A stretch of DNA of 64,000 nucleotides from positions 6,360,759 through 6,424,758 of the forward strand of contig NC_135559.1 of NCBI RefSeq assembly GCF_964340395.1, written 5' to 3'. The translations under genes were made by a program, and so were the position numbers. Positions within the stretch are counted from its first letter, which is position 1, and each line of letters starts with the position of its first letter. The DNA comes from Glandiceps talaboti. Taxonomy: Eukaryota; Hemichordata; Enteropneusta; Spengelidae. Of this stretch, positions 14,716-26,627 are shown piece after piece. A model generated the notes under the pieces. It was not told the DNA's origin and did no database searches. It worked only from the letters and a program-made list of their open reading frames with translations.

Positions 14716-14970
14716 CTTGCGCGCACAAGATAGTATGTTGTGCTCACAAGAGAGTATGTTGTGCTCACAACATACTATCTTGTGCTCACAACATACTATC
14801 TTGTGCTCACAACATACTATCTTGTGCTCACAACATACTATCTCGTGCTCACAAGATAGTATGTTGTGCTCACAAGATAGTATCGTGTGCGCACGAGATA
14901 GTATGTTGTGCTCACAAGATAGTATCTTGTGCTCACAAGATAGTATCTTGTGCTCACAAGATAGTATGTT
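14716..14970. repeat. Inner left array of 21-bp palindromic units
   Basis: About twelve units of the CTTGTG(C/A)(T/G)CACAAG + ATAGTAT motif in mixed orientation, adjoining the reverse-transcriptase fragment. Confidence 0.85.
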
Positions 14971-15585
14971 TCGTTAATGCGTCTTTTAGTTTTGACGTTT
15001 TGATGTTGGGACTATATGTTGTCTTGAAGACTAGAGGAATCTCTTGAGTTGGTGTCCGATTTTGGAGATAAGTCTCCCTATTTTCATATCGGACCCCTTT
15101 TAACGAGCGAAACACTTCTGTTTCATTGTATCCTCTTTGTGTCAACTTGTTTATGAAGAATTTCAATTTAATCTTGAAATGTTCGTATGTACCTCATTGT
15201 CTCGCCTTTAATAAAACCATTAAAGACCGCATTTAGGTGACATGATTGTCTGTGGAGGTATTGAAAAGTGTCAGTCAGTTTGGTATGAGTCTAGATATCT
15301 AACCTTTTGGCTAACCGACGTAAATTTTAATGTAGGGTGCATTTCATTGATTTTTTCACCAAGAATATTAAGTTCAGTTTGTGTGCCACAGAATAGCATG
15401 AATATATCATCTCTGAAACAAGTCCAAATGTGTTTCAATGATGCGTCACTCAAGTTTGTGGAATGCGATGTCAGCTATCTCTGGAGATGCTGGTGAGCCC
15501 ATACTACAACCACATATTTGTTTGTAGTAATCTCTATTAAATCCAAACATGTTGTGTGTTAGGATCACATTCAATAATTTTAGGA
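14971..15585 (-). mobile_element. Penelope-like element reverse-transcriptase fragment (relic)
   Basis: Read on the minus strand, the segment contains in order a motif GCSMGSPASPEIADI (RT finger/palm region), the catalytic-type DDIFMLF, HPTLKFTSVSQK, a motif ending GFIKGETMRY, and a C-terminal part with LVFKTTYSPNIK. This order and spacing match the C-terminal half of Penelope-like element reverse transcriptases. The N-terminal half and any GIY-YIG endonuclease are absent. The fragment is broken and cannot make an enzyme. It forms the whole core between the inverted arms of the surrounding element. Confidence 0.8.
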
Positions 15586-16372
15586 GATAGTATCTTGTGC
15601 GCACGAGATAGTATGTTGTGCTCACAAGATACTATCTTGTGCTCACAAGATAGTATGTTGTGCTCACAAGATACTATCTTGTGCTCACAACATACTATCT
15701 TGTGCTCACAAGATACTATCTCGTGCTCACAAGATAGTATGTTGTGCTCACAAGATAGTATCTTGTGCGCACAAGATAGTATGTTGTGCTCACAAGATAC
15801 TATCTCGTGCTCACAAGATAGTATGTTGTGCGCACAAGATAGTATGTTGTGCGCACAAGATAGTATGTTGTGCTCACAAGATACTATCTTGTGCTCACAA
15901 GATACTATCTTGTGCTCACAAGATACTATCTTGTGCTCACAAGATACTATCTTGTGCTCACAAGATAGTATCTTGTGCGCACAAGATAGTATGTTGTGCT
16001 CACGAGATACTATCTTGTGCTCACAAGATAGTATCTTGTGCGCACAAGATAGTATCTTGTGCGCACAAGATAGTATGTTGTGCTCACAAGATACTATCTT
16101 GTGCTCACAACATACTATCTTGTGCTCACAAGATACTATCTCGTGCTCACGAGATAGTATGTTGTGCTCACAAGATAGTATCTCGTGTGCACGAGATAGT
16201 ATGTTGTGAGCACAAGATAGTATGTTGTGAGCACAAGATAGTATGTTGTGAGCACAAGATAGTATGTTGTGCGCACAAGATAGTATCTTGTGAGCACAAG
16301 ATAGTATGTTGTGAGCAAACATACTATCTTGTGAGCACAACATACTATCTTGTGCACGCAAGATAGTATAAA
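15586..16372. repeat. Main array of ~37 palindromic 21-bp units
   Basis: About 785 bp of 21-bp units. Each contains CTTGTGCTCACAAG or the perfect palindrome CTTGTGCGCACAAG plus ATAGTAT/ATACTAT. Because units occur in both orientations, any stretch can pair with many others. Long open frames across it (up to 330 codons) arise because the unit is a multiple of three and lacks stops. There are no unique spacers, so it is not a CRISPR array. Confidence 0.85.
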
Positions 16373-16959
16373 AAAAATTCTTGTGAAGCAAAAAAAAAAA
16401 AGTCTTGTGAAGCAAAAAAAAAATTTCTTGTGAAGCAAAAAAAAAAAATTCTTGTGAAGCAAAAAAAAAAATTCTTGTGAAGCAAAATAAAAATTTCTTG
16501 TGAAGCAAAAAAAAATATTGTGAGCACAATGGTATGTCGTGTGATGGACATGGCCTTTAAGTCGTAGAGCTGTGGCTTTTTGGGATTGTCGTGGGTTAAG
16601 ACAATTCGCACCTCCTTTACAAATGTAAACGATATGCACAGACACCCCATTTGTTCAAGCACATTCATACATACATGGTCTTAGTGTGGGCTAGTCATAA
16701 AAAGTATTCTAATACGAACTTGCATTTTCTAGGCTTGTTTAAAATACTAGTATCACTATTCTATTACTGTTTTCAGTCACAAGCTAAGATGTAAGCGAAA
16801 TGACAAATGGCAACAGTTGGACATTGGTATTCAATGATTGAGTCATCATTCACTTGAATATAGGAGAAACAAAATTGATTAATTATGTGGCCATTGAATG
16901 CAAGGTATTGTCCAATCAGAAATTAGGACTCCTTAGGATGTGTTAAAGTGTTTCAAAAA

Positions 16960-17150
16960 TTATGTCGTGCGCACGAGAAACTATCTTGTGAGCACGACTT
17001 ATAGTATGTCGTGCTCACAAGATAGTATCTTGTGCTCACAAGATAGCATCTTGTGCTCACAAGATAGTATGTCGTGCTCACAAGATAGTATGTCGTGCTC
17101 ACAAGATAGTAAGTCGTGCGCACAAGATATTATGTTGTGCTCACAAGATT
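16960..17150. repeat. Outer right array of 21-bp palindromic units
   Basis: Inverse complement of the outer left array, ending next to the A/T-rich terminal segment of the element. Confidence 0.85.
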
Positions 17151-17201
17151 ATTTTTTATTTTTTATTTTACAAAATGTCCCTTACTGGCTTTCATACAAC
17201 T

Positions 17202-18600
17202 GACATAATAATTACAGATTAAAAGATCAAATTTCAGCTCAGTATCAATGTGTACTTATCCAGCGATTCAAACTACGGCCAGTAAATTGCTAGAGAACGT
17301 GGGATGAACTGCGTTTGAACTAGTAAGGAACCTTGTCTCTTAACAACGCAGTAGTAATATGTCGGGATATTTATATGTAATTGCCGTCGGTGTTTCCTAA
17401 TTGCCAATATTATCCTCATCCCACAAAAAGCAACTGGAGTAATACTGCAATTTTAGAGTGAGATCAAATACTTAAAAAGCACGGTATAAGAATGACTTGA
17501 GCGGATTTGTTGAAAAAAGTATAGTCCATGGCTCAAAATTACATAAATTTGGCGCCAGTGAAATATCAAGGTATATCACGTCAACTAGGTCCATGTTCAG
17601 CAAAACATGGTAAAAGTCGTCTATAGACGCCCTAAAGGTAAATGTGATTGGATTTAATCAACGGTGTGAAGTTCTTTAAGTGTACTGAACAGTGTGGGCA
17701 AGAATCTGCAAAAGATGAAGTGGCAAATCGGGTAATATTCCTTTCGTGACCATTCAATAATTGAATTACAGTCACTGGGGCAGTTTATATATAGGTAATA
17801 TGTTAACTCGTTTTCTATCCGATCACAAAAAAATCGTGTATTAAAAGACTACAGGGACACGTTGATGTACAGTACAGTAAACTGATTGTACCCTCCAACC
17901 AAATAAAAGTGATGTCTACGAAATGGTAAACAACACAGAACAGACCTACAGCGCTCATGACGCTAGCTTTCACCGATTTTTTTTTTTAAAAAGGTATTCA
18001 CTATAACAAATCAAAGGCGGTGAAGGTGGTAAAAATTGTACATAATTGCAAACATGAAAAAAAGTTGAAATTGATATTATTATTTCTCATGTCGATGTAA
18101 ATATAATACGACCAATATTCAAAGTTATAAAATTAATAAATAGACAAAATAACTAATTTAAATGTATAAATAAATAACTAGATATCCTTGCCATAGCTGC
18201 GTCATCATGTGATGGCAGTGTTCAACTGAAGTAAACGAAGGCTACTTACCTACGCACTCTTCCATGAAAGTATTAAAAGTGGAAAGGAATTTACAATTTC
18301 ATTGTCATTATTAAAACACAGAGTACCCTTGCATGAATATCTGTATAATGAAACTTATAATTTAATTATTCCTCCTGAGACAAAAAATACGACTCTACGA
18401 GTGAAATATTAAACTTTCATGTCCATGCCCCCCGGCCACTGCATACTCCACGGTCCTCTCGCCTTCATTGTTGTACCTGTTACCGTTACAGACACAGATC
18501 ATAATGATGCATATCCGACAAATTCATCAATTCGATCGAAGAATCAGAATACTGTAAGATACTCTCATGTTTTTGCGACGTGACAGGATGAAAATCGCTA
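17202..18600. other. No gene recognised
   Basis: AT-rich single-copy-looking sequence. No coding exon, RNA gene or element boundary was identified. Confidence 0.5.
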
Positions 18601-18613
18601 CATATCTCGTATT

Positions 18614-18766
<153 letters not shown>

Positions 18767-18992
18767 TGGTAAACAAACAGGTTTTCTCAATTTCTGGCTA
18801 GTAAAAGGATTCATTTAATAGCTATTTACTATTAATACACAAATTGGACAGAGAGAATAAAAATACCAGTATATGCTATAATAACGTTAAAATACGTAAG
18901 GCGTAAAAAAATTGTGTAGTTCCGATTACATTAAATTTAAAAATAGGTTGGGTAGGTAGATTTTTTAGTTTATTCTATTATATTTTTTTCAT

Positions 18993-19223
18993 TAGACTGT
19001 CGACATTCGCTCGCGCCTTTTTTTCCTACGTTTTATCTAAACTCCGATCCGACGCAACACTTAGTATAACCGCAAACTGATATCGAGGGCCGAAGGCCCG
19101 AGTGGTCGAGGGCCTCGGGCCTTCGGCCCTCGATATCAGTTTGCGATTAGACTAGTGTTTCGCCGGATCGGAGTTTAGATAAAACGTAGGGGAAAAAAGG
19201 CGCGAGCGACTGTCGACAGTCTA
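18993..19223. mobile_element. 231-bp foldback MITE with 9-bp target duplication
   Basis: The element starts TAGACTGTCGACA and ends with the inverse complement. Almost its whole length is one imperfect palindrome, with arms meeting near 19110 around a GC-rich centre containing GAGGGCCGAAGGCC. It is flanked by direct repeats TTTTTTCAT at 18984-18992 and 19224-19232. A 9-bp duplication with long inverted ends suggests a Mutator-like non-autonomous element, although 8-9 bp duplications also occur in other superfamilies. It encodes nothing. Confidence 0.8.
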
Positions 19224-19637
19224 TTTTTTCATGTTCTAGTTCAGGTTTTCCATTGTTTTCAAAAAAGGTCTATGTGTTGTTTATTTCTTACTATCAGCCG
19301 TTACAGATTGGAAGAATAGTTTCATATTGTCTTTTAAGTTGATGTCAGTTTCCACACCAGCTATTTCTTGCGAGACTTCACGATTTTCGCGATGTTATTA
19401 TTACTTTTCTCGAATACGTAAAAAAAAGTTTAGGGTCGGCGTGAAAATCGAGATGGGGTCACTTAACCGGAACCAAACAACTTTTTTTTTATTTGGCCTA
19501 ATTACCCCTACATTCCTTAACATATTGAAATCGCCAAATAGATCAACATTCTGAAAAGTGCTCATGGAGTTAAAGAAAAATATATGACAGAATCCTAGAT
19601 AAAAATACAAAAGTAGGGTTTTTTTCACACGATCAGA

Positions 19638-19753
19638 AGTAGTCTAGTTCCTGACGACTATTTTCCGATTTTACACTACGACATATTCACACAGTACTGT
19701 GGGAAAATAATGTAGAGCAAAATCATACCACGGTCGTCAGGAACTAGACTACT
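19638..19753. repeat. Short 116-bp inverted-repeat element
   Basis: A perfect 21-bp inverted pair beginning AGTAGTCTAGTTCCTGAC flanks about 74 bp of unrelated AT-rich sequence. It is probably a small non-autonomous element. Target duplication is not clear. Confidence 0.65.
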
Positions 19754-19759
19754 GAGATG

Positions 19760-22700
19760 ACGAGGTGGTCAAAGGAGCTGAATACGACGGAGACTGGGGG
19801 TGGGGTGGGGTGTTAAAAATGATACAATCAAGTACGTCTGTTAGGCCTTCTACTTTCGTATTTTTGATATACTAAATAAATTAATTGAAACTTACAGAAA
19901 TATTTTGTCAAATACTCATCTTATATACTGCGTGTAAAAACAATGAAATGTGAAAACAGAACAAATTTGACATTAAAATTGGATTTATCATTAAAAAATA
20001 CTCATGTGGCCATGTCAAGTAACCTTTGACCTTATATCTTTAGGGATGCAAATTACACCAGTGTGTATTCTACGAATTCAATACCTCGACTGAATTCACC
20101 AATATTGAGGTAATGAAGACAATTGGGAGTTTGGTTTGCTGTGCAAATAACCAAGGGACAATTTCTAACAAATTTGATAAAGAAGATGAACGGACGGTTA
20201 CTCAAAATAGAACGTGAATGACCTAGAGATACATATTGTGGGGGAGAACTTCAATTGAAACGAGCTGCTGTGAGCATTTGTGACTCTGCGAAGTCCGATT
20301 GTTTTCCATTTGACTTGTCACCTCTTAATTCCATCAATCATATATCATATTCGGTAAACAATTGGTTTTACCATTAAAAAAAACAAGAAAACAGTACAAC
20401 CTAATCTCAGCATAAAAAGTGCTCTATGTTATTAAACAAACATCTGGAATAAACGCCCATTGCGAATGTAAACGGTCTGACTGGCAGCCAGAGGTCCAGT
20501 CATACCAAGACCAGACAATAGGACATCACTATGACGTCATACTATAATACTGCCATGTCTTGCATTCACGTGACTTGGGGTGTGCAGCACATAGGAAGTA
20601 GTGAATCGCACTGTTGAGGAAAACGGAAGAAGAAGTACGACTAGTGAAATTAAAAAAAAACACACAGAAGAATAATAAGTTATAGCTGTCTATGATAGCG
20701 ACATTAACTAGCACAAGAAGACTCGACTGCTTCTAGCAGTGTATGGTATCAACTATGAAGATTAGCATCTTCTATCTTCAAGATTAAACGTCTCCAAGAG
20801 ATTGTGATAAAAATACATGTTTTTAACTAGTACTATAGTGGTTGCTACTTTGATTTTACACACATCTTAAGATACGTTTTAGTCACTTTCTTGTCGATTT
20901 TTCGACGGATGGGGGAAAACAAAACAATAATTACGCATTTCTGAGGAAACATGCATCCCGAACTCATTTCTATTCGTCCCCTACTACGTAGTCTTGACTG
21001 TAAGGTATGTTTTGCTGTTCAGACATCTCAAGCTTCTCAACATCAGCTGACAGCTTGACAACACGTCGTATCTTACATACTATGTCTTAGCTTGTAGGCT
21101 TTACGTTAACTTAGTACGTGTTTTGACCAGCCATACCGTGGAATCTCTACTTGAATAAACAATTCTTGGCCAAAGACAAACATACGCCATTGGTGTTGGA
21201 GTATACACACTCTAGATCTACTACAGGCCAATCTTTGAAAACTCTGACTAATTTATACTTACTCGGGATCGTCAATACACGTGTACGTAAAACCATACTT
21301 CGTCAGCCAGTTCTGTAGTAAAAGCAACGAACCTTCACCACACTTCTCGCTGTAAATCAAGAAAATTAGACAATCTGTATGCCTATATTTGTGCATGACT
21401 GATGACGGCCAAGGGGAAACCAAAATCACATGTTATTTTAAATTTTGATTGCTTAACATGAATTCAATAATGGCGTTTGAGTACATAGAATATTTTTTTC
21501 ATCTCCAGATATATTAGGATTTCACTTAGCCGTCGTTAGTCACGCACATACGTAAATACATTGTGTCTATCACGTACACGTATCGGTCACAGGAAAGTAG
21601 GTTATGGTTAATATGAGCCTAAAACAAAATAACAGATCAATACAGAGATGGTACTTATTCACTGGTACGTGAAAATGGCCAATCAATAATATTATTTGTC
21701 ATTCTTAAAATCATAATCATAACAAAATAATTAAGGGACGTTTTGAAAATATTTTCCAGTCTTCAAAAATTACATACGGGTGTAAAATGGGTAAAGAATG
21801 CCCATTGCTTGGGTAAAGAACATATATGGTGAGCAGTAATATCAAAATGACTCCAGTATATCTTGAATGTAAAAGAGTTAGCTTGCTAAGTAATTTGAAC
21901 ACATCTTATATGTACATGACAGGAACACCAGGTGAATGGATGACGAGGAGTTGCACCACGGTCACGTGGTTTGAACGGAGGTTAGGCAGTTCATACTTCG
22001 CAAGGTATCTATTAACAATAACAGTAAGTGTTGTTATGACTCATACTTTGAAAATTGCACGCAAGCCCGTCATGTCTGTCGAGAATTTTCTCACGCTGCT
22101 CTGGGGAAATATTAAAATCAGAGGCATTCATATGTAGAACACGCTGCTGTTAGTAAAAGTTACCATTCTCGTGTACTTATACTCTTGATGGGACTGTGGA
22201 TCATCAAATAATTATATATTTTTGACGAATAAGATATATAGTCATTGGAGCTCCAAGGACTCTATACGAGAATTGGGTGATGGGCTGTTTCATGAACGCT
22301 ATTAGTAAGCCTTGTATTAAAACGGCACTAGCTGCAACTGGGATATTTTTCACAAAGTAATCAATTGCAACTCGTACATTTTCACTAAAAAAATTTCAGT
22401 TACTTATAATAGATATATATCTGTAAATTAATGGTCAATTACCCGTAGGTGGTGTAGTGACAATAACATTTAAATCTTTAGTGGAAGCTTTATTTTGAAT
22501 CTGTCACCACTTTCAAACTGCACGTTTGTAACTGCAGTATCGTTTTTCGCTCAGAAAACCACAATATAATCACTGAAAAGTGTTAAAATACCAGTAATCT
22601 GACATTGTACATGTAATCAGTAGTCGATGATCTTATCCATTAGTATTGCAATAACAGGTTAAAATCATGATCGCCGTTGAGGGCGCTAAATCCCTGGGTA

Positions 22701-23650
22701 CTGACCAAAAAAATAATTTTTGGTTTTGATTTATCATGTATACAGCTACAAAAAATACGTTCACCCATAGATGAGTCAACACTACTAAGGGTGTACAATA
22801 TTCCGAGTAAGTAAAAAATATTTTAAGTTGTGGCTAGTGCAGCTTAAAAATGAAATATATATATATACAATGTTGTAATAATTCTATGACATATAGCAAT
22901 GACTAATTGTTGGTCTGAATGGTTTCTAAATAACTGTATGTACAGTAGTTATCCTCCATCCAAACCTGCAACAACAACAATCCCCCAAACTGACACCACC
23001 AAAACCGGTCATCCAACACTACCAATGATTTAAAACGTGCGTCAAACAAACCTGTCGTTTTTGAAAGCGCCAAGTACTCTTGAGCCATTTAACATGACAT
23101 GTACAACACCCCTAGCTTGGTTGGCGAACTGTAAGCCACAAAATTATAGATTGACATTGCATTTGCGTTCTGTTAAGACAGTCATATTCCAGATTATCTA
23201 TCTTGAACGCCAATGGTAGAAATATATCCTATAGATTAATCACCACCAACTTAGTTTGCCAGAAGGCTAAGTGATTATTTAAAGTAGAATCAAAATGTTG
23301 GTGGATCTATACATTCATTTGAGATATTTTGAAGTCAATATACTTTTGCAACTTGCTCCGCGCGTCTTTCTTTAAAAAAAAAAGAGTTCTGGTTTTACAG
23401 CAGTCGACATTTTTCAATTAGTTCCCAGGGCGAATTAGACCATGGGAAATTTGTAACCTGCGTCACATTTGCATTGTTTACGTCATGACTGAGAGGGACT
23501 CTACACCAACAACCTTTATAAGATATTTAAAGGTTCCCAGACATAGATCTAGAGTCGATAGAGCGCCCTCTCTTCTCACTGTGAACTTTAAATGGAGGTT
23601 GTATGTAGGAAAAGAAGTTGCTGCATCTTTACCATGCGGGTAGTAAACAG
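19760..23650. other. No gene recognised
   Basis: AT-rich sequence with scattered short open frames of no recognisable content. Confidence 0.5.
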
Positions 23651-23654
23651 GTGT

Positions 23655-23702
23655 GTACGTTGTTGTTGTCGTTGTTGTTGCTGCTGCTGCTGCTGCTGGA
23701 GG
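23655..23702. repeat. (TTG)n(CTG)n triplet repeat
   Basis: Five to six TTG-type triplets are followed by six CTG triplets. No open frame through it shows a recognisable protein. Confidence 0.85.
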
Positions 23703-23969
23703 TGGAGGAGAACCATGACGAGGGGTAGGGATGTTAGTTTTGGTCTTGGCATTGCACATCAACGTCTCAACAGGTAATTATATCAAAGTTTCTTTTGTTT
23801 TTTGTGTGTGAAATAGTCATGCAATGTTCAGAAGACTGCATTTGAATTGAGGATTTGTTATGTAACTTTGGAAGAAGTTCAGACTTTTTGTTACATGATA
23901 TTGAAGTTTCAAGTTGATGTCACATTTTGTGTGTATACGTGTATGTACATGAATGGGTGTGCGTGTTGG

Positions 23970-24190
23970 GATATGTGTGTGTGTGTGTGTGTGTGTGTTT
24001 GTCTATCCATCATGTACCAACACATCCACCCATCCACACAGACATGCATGCACCTACGCACACAACTGGTCGTACTATCCACCCCACCCCCCAAACACAC
24101 ACACAGGCATGCACTCGCAATCACACATACAACACTGTTCATACTATCCACAAGCACGCACACACACACACACATACACACACACCACAA
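23970..24190. repeat. (TG)n and (CA)n microsatellites
   Basis: A TG run near 23972-24000 and CA runs near 24095-24110 and 24155-24185 are separated by CA-rich sequence. Overlapping frames of ~100 codons on both strands are artefacts of composition. Confidence 0.85.
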
Positions 24191-24557
24191 ATCAGAACTA
24201 CAAAGGCAACAGCAGCAATGTTTATAGTTGCTTATATCTAGATATGTAATAAGTTCTTCTGTACAAGGTATACACAAATGTTAAACCATACATTAGCAAC
24301 CATGATTCATACAAAAACTGACCAGTACTACATTCTGCATAAACTACTACCTATTTAGTAACCAGTAACGGTTAATTGAAATTATTCAGAAAAAAAAAAT
24401 GTTGTATTTACTTTACTACTGAAAAATGCAAATATTCAGGCAGGCATGACATATATTCAATCATTCTGAGCCAAATTAGAAATTCCTTAATAAAAAATAT
24501 ACTGCTTTCAGTTGTTTGTTTTCTTTCTTCAGGTTTAATGTGTCTGCTTTCTTTGGT

Positions 24558-24730
24558 TCTGAATGGCTAAACTCCTTGGGCAAGATTTGAACCATGATTG
24601 TGCCTCAGTCAACCCAGCTGTATAATTGGGGACCTGGTAGGATAGAGGTTGCAATGTGAAAGCAATGGATTGTATGCTTCCCAGGGAGTTGAGGAAGTAT
24701 AAGGACCGCTATAGATCCATGCCAGGGGTA
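24558..24730 (+). repeat. Dispersed repeat, copy 1 (SINE-like)
   Basis: Starts TTCTGAATGGCTAAACTCC, contains GACCTGGTAGGATAGAGG and ends near CCCAGGGAGTTGAGGAAGTA. The same ordered blocks occur in inverse orientation at 27905-28081 inside the EPTP gene intron, so this is an interspersed repeat. It lacks an obvious polymerase III A/B box pair, so the SINE assignment is tentative. Confidence 0.65.
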
Positions 24731-25278
24731 ACAATTGTAGAGAGCTTTGAGCACAAAGTGGGACCAACATTATTATTGTTACCGAGTAGTAATGCTTTGT
24801 TTTATAGATATCTTTGTTTTCGTGATATCTTTTACTCAGTTGTAAATGTTGTAATACTGTATATAATAACACAATAGATAAAAGTGAAATACATTAAAAA
24901 TTGTAATGACTTTTGTGATACAGCAGTTGCAAAGTTAACCATAGTGTTTATTTTGTAGATGTGGGAAACTTTATATCTCTTTAAACCAAGAAATCACATT
25001 TGTGTCAATTATTATAATTGTCCATTCGGGAGAGCACCCTATTTTTTTTATATGTCTTAGATGTTGACCACACAACATTACATCAGGCAACAACAGTCAT
25101 CATCAATAATTACTGGGAGATTATAAACTTGGTAGTGACATTGAAACATTATGTTACATCACAACTTAAAGGGAATGCCATGCCAAGAAATACAGGTGTT
25201 TTTGTAAACTTTTAGTTATGGGGAGTGATTTTAAATTTCATGATTTTCATGATCACGTCTCATAAATTTCAATAAATT

Positions 25279-25795
25279 GCCAATTAAGAAACATCAAATT
25301 TAAACTCCTTTTCATCTCTATTGTTCTTTCAGTGTTGCCCCATGCATAGACTCTCTCACAGTCCTCGGAGCTTCGCATAAATAGCTAAAACTTGGGTTGT
25401 TTTGTATGTACCGGTATCTACTGCATAATTGTACTCATATACTCGTATCCCAGTATCCCTGTACTGTACTGTACGAGCAGCAATTATGCAGTAGATACAT
25501 ACAAAACAACCCAAGTTTTAGCTATTTATGTGAAGCTTCGACTGTGAGAGAGTCTACCCCATGCATTGCCTCATGGGTATTTAACAGACATGAATATTTA
25601 TATTATTAGATGTACAATGCATATTCATGTCTGTTTATCTGAAGGAATTAAGCGCTTCAGAGTCATGGATATGCATGGTGCATTTAATGAATGTTTATGT
25701 TTTATAAGACCCATGATGCTCTGGTGATCACTGAAAGAACAGTAGAGGTGAAAAAGTTCCATTTTGGTATTTCTTGGCAATTGTTTTGGTCATGC
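25279..25795. mobile_element. Nested foldback repeat
   Basis: Three inverted pairs nest inside each other or lie side by side. The outer arms run from about 25279-25335 (with CTCTATTGTTCTTTCAGTG) to about 25717-25795 (CACTGAAAGAACAGTAGAGG). The inner pair is about 90 bp per arm, 25347-25435 with 25477-25556, sharing TAAAACTTGGGTTGTTTTG. A smaller pair, ACAGACATGAATAT with ATATTCATGTCTGT, lies at 25584-25633. No coding content. The structure fits a non-autonomous foldback or MITE, possibly with one element inserted in another. Confidence 0.7.
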
Positions 25796-25799
25796 TCTT

Positions 25800-26570
25800 T
25801 CTGAAGGGGGAGGGGAGGGAAGGGTAGGGGAGAGAGCAAAACTGTACTGCGGATCAATCTCCAATGAAGAATTTTACAGTAACATTAAATCAGATATGGA
25901 GGCAGATGCTCAAGTAAAATACAATATTTCATCACAAAACTCGTGAGATCATCTGTAAGGTCGGAATGATATGTTGCAGAAAAGAGAAATTTGAAAGAGA
26001 ACATGACATTCTTTTGTATTTTTTAAAAAAAGAGAAAAAAACCCCAAGTTTTAGTATATAAAATCATGATTTCATATAAAACATTTCCTGAAGTGTAGTA
26101 TCAAAGTAAACTTTGTTATTACCAGAAAGTTTTGATTGCACACTTCAGGGTATTAATTTACATAATTATTGTATTTGAAACTAAAGACAGAAAAGTTTGC
26201 TTCTATACAATGACTTACCAACACATTTGGATTTTCATTTGAATGTACTAAGTGTTCGTGTTTGATAACCCTACTGTACTAAGGTTGAGTGCACTTTCCA
26301 AATTTCATTATTATTTAAACTTTACTGGGGTAGGTGTGGGCAGTCTGACTATAGCTAAGGAATTACTTTAGTGTATAATACCTTATGACAACCCATGGAT
26401 ATTATCATTCAAATTGTTTACAAATTTTGTTAAAATGAAAATTGATTTTAAAAAGCCAGATTTAAAGTTAAACTGAATGCCTCCAGTAAGGGCAAAATCA
26501 TGGAGACATACAAAGACTAGATACATTGTTATTTAAATTGTTACACAGACAGACAGACAGACAGGAGTAT
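25800..26570. other. 3' flank of the EPTP-repeat gene
   Basis: AT-rich sequence downstream of the minus-strand gene. No canonical polyadenylation hexamer was confidently placed for that strand. It contains a short CAGA run at 26548-26564. Confidence 0.4.
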
Positions 26571-26574
26571 AATA

Positions 26575-26597
26575 TTACCTCCCCTTATGGGAGGTAA
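26575..26597. repeat. Perfect hairpin, end of a dispersed repeat
   Basis: TTACCTCCC and GGGAGGTAA pair around a CTTAT-type loop, preceded by a CAGA run. A similar arrangement (CAGACACACAC, then ACCTTCC..GGAAGGT) occurs at 56720-56778, suggesting the shared 3' end of a repeat family rather than a gene terminator. Confidence 0.6.
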
Positions 26598-26627
26598 CAA
26601 TGCTAAAATACAAAAATGTAAAATACT

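Larger units (their letters stand above)
13953..17197. mobile_element. 3.2-kb foldback element with ~1-kb inverted arms
   Basis: The element begins GTATGAAAGCCAGTAAGG and ends with its inverse complement, flanked on both sides by the 4-bp direct repeat AACT (13949-13952 and 17198-17201), a likely target duplication. Each arm contains in the same order an outer array of 21-bp palindromic units, about 430 bp of non-repetitive sequence, a block of ~28-bp T-rich (or A-rich) units around GCTTCACAAGAA, and an inner array of the 21-bp units. The arms are nearly identical (for example 14200-14625 matches the complement of 16520-16950). The core is a Penelope-like reverse-transcriptase fragment. No complete transposase gene is visible. 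It may be a foldback DNA transposon that captured a retroelement piece, or a Penelope-like element with elaborate inverted terminal repeats. Confidence 0.8.

Noticed and set aside
15586-16372. CRISPR-like regular repeats
   Set aside because: Units are contiguous with no unique spacers, occur in both orientations, and the DNA is animal nuclear.
15537-16529. Open frames of 107-330 codons (Cys-Ala-His-Lys-Ile and Cys-Ser-Gln-Asp-Ser repeats) between 14.5 and 16.7 kb
   Set aside because: They arise because the 21-bp palindromic unit is a multiple of three without stops. Open on both strands, with no start context or domain.
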